In this document: piece after piece, positions 50,036 through 64,000 of the stretch
Numbering within the stretch: position 1 is the stretch's first letter
Layout of the letters: the number at the start of each line of letters is the position of its first letter
Assembly: GCF_000002425.4 (NCBI RefSeq)
Contig: NC_037271.1
Location: 13,455,869 to 13,519,868 of the forward strand
Source of the DNA: Physcomitrium patens
Taxonomy: Eukaryota > Streptophyta > Bryopsida > Funariales > Funariaceae
Length of the DNA stretch: 64,000 nucleotides
Direction of reading: 5' to 3'
Notes under the pieces: model-generated
What the model was told of the DNA's origin: nothing
Database searches by the model: none
What the model saw: only the letters and a program-made list of their open reading frames with translations
Made by a program: the position numbers and the translations under genes

Positions 50036-50374
50036 GTGAAGGAATGGAACTCCCGATCAAACCCAACTAAGGTTGCCTCAATCGAAGTAGCTGCCCAACT
50101 TCAATTCCTCCCTCCCTCCCCTGCTTTCGATGTTGTGTGGGAGCTGCTGCATGCGACTATCGGATCCCTTCTTCCTGCTCTGCTCTGCCCTGCCCTTCCG
50201 TTCCGTTCCCTCCGCTTCGCCTCGCTGCGATGCGCTGCGAGATGGCTTAGGCTATGGCGTTGGGAGGTGAGGGGCTTTGGCGATGGATGGCCTCATTGAT
50301 AGTGCATACCCCTACGCTGCGTTGTCTGTTAAGCCCATTCGACGTGCCTCTTCCACGTCCCGGTACCTCGATCC

Positions 50375-50379
<5 letters not shown>

Positions 50380-50411
<32 letters not shown>
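50380..50411. repeat. (CT)n microsatellite upstream of RPN1
   Basis: Sixteen or so CT units, that is (GA)n on the RPN1 sense strand, about 350 bp before its ATG. GA tracts are common near plant promoters and 5' leaders and may bind GAGA-binding factors, but no regulatory role is shown here. Confidence 0.85.
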
Positions 50412-50414
<3 letters not shown>

Positions 50415-50559
50415 GGGCCGTGCTCCTCCTCACGTCCTCAAACCAGGTGTTGGAATGTGGCGCTGGTTGGGGCTTGAGCTCTCAAATCTGTTGGAGGCTT
50501 CTCGACATTCTTTGCTTGACCATGTTCTAATTGTTGTTTAGTTCATTTCAGAGGTCAGT

Positions 50560-52190
50560 AATTAAATTCATAGTCACAATTATTAATTTTATTTAAATTG
50601 ATTATTTATTTTAAAATACTTATTTTATGAATGATTGGACTTAAGAAATATAATAACATAACTCTTGAAAAATAATCACTATGCTAATATTGTTATTAAA
50701 ATAATAATGTGGATTTTATTTTATGATTTTGTGAAAGAGCTTCATAAAAATTATATTTTTACGTATTGGAAATATGATACATACATAGTATAAAATTCTT
50801 TCCTGAGTAAATTATATGTATTCTTCACATTGTTCATTTTTACATCTCCATTATGCATTTGTGGTTTCTTTTGTCCAACAATATAAATATTCCACTCTTA
50901 GAAAATGTCAATATGGATGATACAATATACTTTGAATAAATGTGAAATGTTTTGTTGTTTTTTAATACTAAATGTAAATTTCAAAGCAAAGTACTGTATT
51001 CAATTAAAGCAAAGTACTAGATTCAATTAAAGATTCTATTTCTAATTGAATCATACTTGTTTTTATACCAAATAAGAACTGTAGTATAATGCAAACATGT
51101 TGTCTGACTTAATATGTAGTGTAGGACTTAATTCCAAAGCAAAGTACAATTCTTGCACTCTATCACAGGAAAAGCTAAACCTTGTATATTGATTGTCGCT
51201 TTTGGAGTTCAATTTTTATTACAAAAGGGATTTTATACATTGCTCTAATAGCACAATGAAGTTATATTTGATACATCACTATTATTGACTCTCTTGATAA
51301 CAGATTTCCAATTTTTTGAAGTAATTTGGGTTGAGATGGTACAAGACTGGAGAGAGAATAGGGGATAAAAGATGTGTTGTAGAAATGGGATAAAAAGCAA
51401 AACTAGACATACAAAACAAATCTCTTAAATAGACAATTAGACAAAATTAGAGGCTGACTTGCCCTACTTTTAACCACCATGCCAACTTTAAAGAAGATTA
51501 TGATCATTTATTTTGTAGAGACTTTTATTGATTTTAATCTTTCTACAAGGCAATGTCATAATTTCATATTTTTCCTCTTGACTGATACTTTGCCAATTGT
51601 TGTGGATGAAGAAAAGAAGGAAAGTGTAGATAATTCTATAACTTATCATTGTTTAAAGAAGTTGAGGCTAATGATGGTTGATTTCACCATTGTGGGAGAC
51701 TTTTTCTAAAATATGTAACTAAGCAATATACCAATGTCATTATGTTTGATATGTTTAATTACAAAAAACACATAATGGTTGGTTTCAATATGCTCTTTCT
51801 AAAACAAAGCAAGAATCTTCTATGTTAATATATTTAACAGATATTCGTAATATAATAAACTTGTTGTGGGTGACACTAATTACAAAGTGATAATACTTAA
51901 AGGTTATAAACAATGTCATTAATGCATAAGTACTTGGTTATAAAAATGAAGATGGATTAATTATATTTTTATAATCCTACAGCCATCTTTACTTGGAATA
52001 TTACAAATTAATAATTTATCAAACTTACATGAAAAAACTCTTTATAATATGCTTTGCTTTTTTTCCTTTCAAACTTTAGAATTGAATGATTGCATTCAAA
52101 TCCGCTAATGAAAACCCTAATCTCCAGCAACACCGACACGGTCACCAGTGCGAGCAAACCCCGCTAAAACAATTAGGGTTAGTGCTAGGG
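50560..52190. other. AT-rich region between RPN1 and the serpin
   Basis: No gene recognised. A 24-bp word (aagcaaagtact.attcaatta) is tandemly repeated at about 50984-51033, with a partial copy at 51136. The ORF at 51479-51709 has no known motif. The serpin 3' UTR should extend into the right end. Confidence 0.5.
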
Positions 52191-52195
52191 TTCGG

Positions 52196-53513
52196 TCACG
52201 CTTGCTTGGAGGGGTTGGTGACCCGCCCGGAAAAGACGATGGCGTTGCTGACCTCTTCCATGATGAGGAACATGAAGGGCCTGTCTGCGACGAAGGTATC
52301 GGGCTCTCTTGTGTACATTATCATGGACATGAGCGAGATCTCCACGGTGGTCACCGCCGCTGCCTCCGTCCCCACCTCATTCACGTCCACGAAGGCCTTG
52401 TGACGAACACTGGAGATGCCCAGAGGCCCATCATCGCTAGTCATGTCGCTGAAATCGCCTTCCGGTGTGAAGGGCAGCTCCATTCCCATGGCCTTTAAGG
52501 GTTCCGATACCTCCAGCCCGTATGTGACTTTGAACTTGGGGAGTAGGAATCGTTTGAGCGGTACTTTGTTGCCGAAGTTGGTGAGGTCGGAGGTGAGAGA
52601 CTGTGGGGTGAGGCTCGATTCCAGGTCGAGGAGGGTGATGTTTTCCTGTGGGAGGAGGATGAACATGGCGAAGCTGCGTTGGGTTGTTTCCTTGAGGGCG
52701 TAAGGGAGGCGGACGACCTTGTGTGTGGGGAAGGATTTGAAGAACTGGTTTTTGTGAGATCTCATCATGGGGACTTGAATGGTGGTTCCGTCTGCTAGAT
52801 GGAAGTCGTCGTCTTTGGTCATGGAACTGTCGAAGCGGTTCTCCCAGCTGCCATTGAAGTATATCGCGTTGGCAAGGATCGCTTTTGTGTGTGCCGACAC
52901 GGCATCTGGAGGGAGGACGTTGGCAATCTTGCCATGTGTCTTGTTCTCAGCCCATTTGTTTATTGTCTCCCGGGCTTCGGTTGACTACACAAATGGAGTG
53001 TTACGAAGCTTTTGTAGCATATCTCTCGAAAATTCCAGAAATTCTACAGCGATTAGAGGTTTTCCTCAATGTATATAGGGGCATTCGACACATCCATAGA
53101 AGTGAAAGACTTGAAAGAGCAATGGGTGTCACCTTATGGCGGAAATCCACTGATGCAGCCTCGGCACCATAAGAGTCCTTGAGCAATTTCTGGAAGGTGG
53201 GCTTTAGCTGGATGGTTTGATCGACCCAGATGCGATTCGCACAAGACAATTCTAGACCCTGTTCTCCATCAGATTGCAGTATGTTTGCCAAATGCGTCGA
53301 GAACTTGTGCATCAAGTCTCCATGCGGGATCTTGATGGAGTTTGCAATTTGTTCTAGGGTGGGTCCTTTCGCTCCAGCTGCCACCATTGACAGCGCGAGG
53401 CTGATACTGATTGGCGAAAGCACGGTATTCTCCTCTGGAGCTCGATTAGCTATTTTCCTGTACAGGTCTAGCACAAACTCCGTTTGTTGTCTTGCTAGCG
53501 CTCCCACGTCCAT
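52196..53513 (-). CDS. Serpin (serine/cysteine protease inhibitor-type), 389 aa
   Basis: Two exons: 53513-53133 and 52984-52196, split by a 148-bp GT-AG intron in phase 0. The start is the ATG at 53513 (MDVGALARQQTEF); the open frame runs further upstream but has no ATG. Serpin landmarks: SPISISLALSMVAAGAKG (helix B), NANIYFNGSWE-like ANAIYFNGSWENRFD, LPKFKV, KAFVDVNEVGTEAAA (hinge) and DRPFMFLI, with a VFSGRV end. Serpins trap proteases by reactive-loop cleavage and strand insertion. The hinge GTEAAAV (332-338) is small-residue rich, as in inhibitory members. Counting 15 residues from Gly-332, P1-P1' is Met346-Ser347. Plant serpins act mainly inside the cell, and no signal peptide is seen. 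Confidence 0.95.
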
Positions 53514-54400
53514 CTCAGCGGGCTCCGTGATCCCGTGACACTGAATTAGGTGCTTGATGATACACACGTCTATCCGCACTGCTGTTCAGTACTAATGAGA
53601 TCCAGGCTCAACTACAAATAACAACCTGCATGACAGATACGAGCAGAACAGAATCGAAAGATCTGAAAGAATTGCACAACAATCTACGGACACAATCTGG
53701 ACTGCAATTGTACTGATTACCTCACCTGTTTCCCAAGTTGAGCCAGTCGAATCAGATCTCTGTCAACACAAAGCTGATCCTGTGTGCTAATCTTGATACA
53801 CAGAAATTGCGAGGTCCTTCGGCAGTAGGAGGTGAGAATGCATAATGATGGAGACTGTGACAAACTATCTTCACGTGTGGAAACTCTTAGATCTCTGCGA
53901 ATGTGATGGAACGACCAACTAGTTGAATTCAAATACTTGAGCACAAGGTGCCGCGTGCCCCTCCACGCGATTCAGCACAATAACTCGTCTGGCAGATTAA
54001 AGAAGCAAACACGAATTCCAATTTCAGGATGAGCGCATGTATCTCGCTGAGCTATTTAGAAATATAATTTCCACGCCCTGCTGGAATGTAGCGAGACTCT
54101 TGTGGATCGAATGAGGACAAATGACAAAGCATATGTTTGGAATAAGTCAGACAACGAACCAGCTCTTCAACCAGCCTATCCACCTGTCTTGACGTTGCCT
54201 GTTTCTACTGCGGTCCCTGGAAGACGATCCAGCTGCCAATCGATTCTCGATGGGGAATCCCATGTCAGCTACAATATTGACCTTTCTATCGGTTTGTAGG
54301 ATTATCAAGACTGGTGTCAGGTGGAATATGAAATGAATTGGAAGTTTAAGAGAGACGTGGGCAGCAGAAAATAGATGAGCTATGGGAACCACAATACATT
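53514..54400. other. Serpin promoter and leader region
   Basis: Mixed composition. It holds the upstream region of the serpin and the end of the F2KP transcript. No coding segment recognised; the overlapping ORFs near 54100-54390 are on opposite strands and match nothing known. Confidence 0.45.
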
Positions 54401-54406
54401 ATCATA

Positions 54407-54412
54407 TTTATT
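54407..54412 (-). terminator. Possible poly(A) signal of F2KP
   Basis: AATAAA on the minus strand, about 360 bases past the F2KP stop. It is the only exact hexamer I noted between this gene and the serpin, but plant signals vary. Confidence 0.3.
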
Positions 54413-54768
54413 GAGCATTCTTGGATACAGGTTCATTACGGGTAATGGCTATTGTAGGAATCTGTTGATCGCAGGAACTATATTTAAAAATGTACAAATA
54501 GACCAATAACTGCTTCAGCAACTCACTGCGTATCTACAGCTTTCATATTAGCATCTGTAGTTACATTATAAGTTGAAAGTTTGTAAAATTGTCACTGGAG
54601 CAAAATAAATCCTGCCAAAAAATCTAGAGGCTTTTTTATGTATCGAAATAGCATACGCAAGTGCCGAAGTGAATACAACTTGAGCGAGTCTGTTGCTTCA
54701 GAAACTTTGAATGTGTAGCACTAACACAAGGACAAGGGAAAATTTCCTAGGAAATTGCTAAAAATATA

Positions 54769-62264
<7,496 letters not shown>

Positions 62265-64000
62265 GATGTCCGATGTTTCCAAATAGAGATCGCTACATTC
62301 AATATGATGATCAATGAAATTGGATATTCTCTTGGAAGAGTTCCACCTGATAGGACTAATTCTGGCGCAATTGCCACCCAGATGACAATCTCAATGTCTT
62401 AAGAAAAGTGCATTGATGAAGTCGTTCTTCATCTGAATCCGCTCGCGATTGTAATCCGCCAGACCAGGAGTCAACTTACATTACTCACGCCCTGAAATTC
62501 AGAGCAACCTACAGAGTCAACACTCATGTTCAAAAAGCAACGAATTTATGTTTTACTTTGTGCTGTGAGCACAAAGGTTGACAGATTAGTAATCGCCGTT
62601 GTACCAGACGGAGACTGTCAGATATCCTGGTAATACATGACCTTACAGTGAGCCCGTTCCGCAACCAAGAATAACATCGGAGGAAGAAATTTCATTTACA
62701 GTACGAGTTCCTTTCCCTATCTGCTTGCAAAGAAGCAACTCAATGCAGTTCGATAACATGAAAAATTTGTGTTCATAACAACATTCTAAGCGATCGGGCA
62801 TAAGGATCCTATTCCGAAACCTCAAAATTTTGCAGTATACGTGACGGCCGCCATAGCCACAAAACGTGCAAGTGCCAAATCAAACGCTACCCATTGCAAC
62901 CACTCCCATTCTCCACGTTTTCCTCTGGGTACGTCTCCGCACGAACACTGCACGTGGACGCCAAATTTCGAGCAATCCGTTGCCAGAGATGATAACAACA
63001 TAAACTAAACCAAGGACGACATAACTGATCAAACAACTCCTTGTTACCAGCAGTCCTGCTCCTCACTATCTCTACCTTGAATTCGCTACGCTCCTGTACT
63101 GGCTCACGCTCCGATGGCGCAAAAAACAGTTGTAGAGGATCTAAAACATACTCAGCTCGACTTAACAAACACGACAGAAAGCTGCACAACACGGGATCAC
63201 AAACCATCGAAAGCTCAAACCTCATTAAACTTCAATGTCTACAACAAAAACATGCAAGAAATTGAGCCAGAAGTGCTTTTTCAAGGCCAGGATCGCGCTC
63301 CGATCAGGCGTGAGCTGCGGTTGTAATGCAACCATGTCCAAAAGCACGCACGCACTCACTCACTCACTCATTTGCAACCATTGCACCAAACACGACGCAA
63401 GAAGATTCAAAGTGCGCAAATGCAAAGATTATCTATACAGAACCAAAATAATTACGAAAAATTCCGGTCAACAACAACAACAGTACCTGAATGATGCCAA
63501 GTAAAGAAGGCGATCCCCTCGGGATTCAGCTTCACAAAATTTGCGTTACAAAATGCACCAAGCATGGATCGTGCTGTGTGTGAGCTCTTTCTTCAAGGGA
63601 CGCCGCCGTGCCCGTCGGTCTCCAAAAACGTTCGTCCCAATTTTGGACGATCGTTGTGCACCGTCTCGTCCATGAGAACGAAACGTGGGCGTTTGGACGA
63701 GAAACAGCGAAATGACACGGATAAGAAGGTGCGTCGGCCACCTCAGTGGCAGATAAGGGCAACTGAACTTGACGTCCCTTGTTCCTTTTCCCACTTCCCG
63801 ACAAAACATTCTTGCTAATTTTGGGCTTGTTTATCACGTGCGTTCACACTGCGGTGCACCATGCGTGCTGGAGCTTACCTTGTTTGCTATGTTTGTTCTG
63901 TTTATATCCATGAAATCCCAGAAGATATATTATTACATTTTAAATCATCATATATATGGAAGAGTTAAAGATGAATACATTTTTATTTTTGAAGCACCTT
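62265..64000. other. F2KP upstream region and window edge
   Basis: The 5' leader and promoter of F2KP should lie here. An (ACTC)n tract is at about 63346-63371. Overlapping ORFs on both strands at 62887-63225, 63041-63326 and 63532-63837 show no known motif. From about 63900 the DNA is AT-rich again. No gene can be supported. Confidence 0.5.

Noticed and set aside
49540..50070. 176-codon plus-strand ORF opposite RPN1 exon 1
   Set aside because: It overlaps RPN1 exon 1 and its first intron in antisense, with no recognisable motif.
63532..63837. ORFs on both strands near the right edge
   Set aside because: Both strands are open over the same bases with no known motif; GC-richer promoter-like DNA gives such chance frames.

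Overview
This window looks like nuclear DNA of a land plant, probably a bryophyte such as a moss. The genes are spliced with GT-AG introns and encode plant-type proteins. They sit in compact islands of mixed composition, separated by very AT-rich stretches full of decayed LTR retrotransposons. The moss guess is inference; land plant is well supported by a KOC1-type kinase and a CBM20-bearing F2KP.

Layout. 1-19.0 kb is repeat territory: the 3' end of a Ty3/gypsy pol (1-490), several kilobases of AT-rich repeats, an inverted degraded LTR (6256-6782), a complete but dead Ty3/gypsy chromovirus (6908-13343, two 548-bp LTRs), then about 5.7 kb with no gene. 19.6-27.3 kb is a gene island: a two-exon conserved-looking small gene (19637-21125, +) and a KOC1-like outer-chloroplast-membrane kinase (24266-27262, +). 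28262-33842 is a complete, dead Ty1/copia element on the minus strand with perfect 5-bp target duplications. At 35973-36581 (+) is a serine-rich small protein gene. 37.5-42 kb is AT-rich with one unidentified decayed coding-like stretch. 42448-50035 (-) is the 26S proteasome subunit RPN1 (26 proposed exons). 50.6-52.1 kb is AT-rich filler. 52196-53513 (-) is a serpin, and 54769-62264 (-) a bifunctional fructose-2,6-bisphosphate enzyme (F2KP, 21 exons). The right edge holds the F2KP upstream region.

The genes do not form a functional cluster: proteasome scaffold, protease inhibitor, sugar-signal enzyme, chloroplast-envelope kinase. All are ordinary plant housekeeping or signalling genes, transcribed separately. 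Exon boundaries were placed by hand from splice sites and reading phase. The exon sums of RPN1, F2KP, KOC1 and the serpin are each divisible by three, which supports the models, but single-base errors are possible.

No wholly new system is evident. The best leads are a serpin with a Met-Ser reactive centre, a KOC1 homologue lacking both canonical catalytic Asp residues, possible in-frame alternative-splicing segments in RPN1 and F2KP, and a directional G-to-A/C-to-T decay signature that removed zinc-knuckle cysteines and catalytic residues in the retrotransposons.
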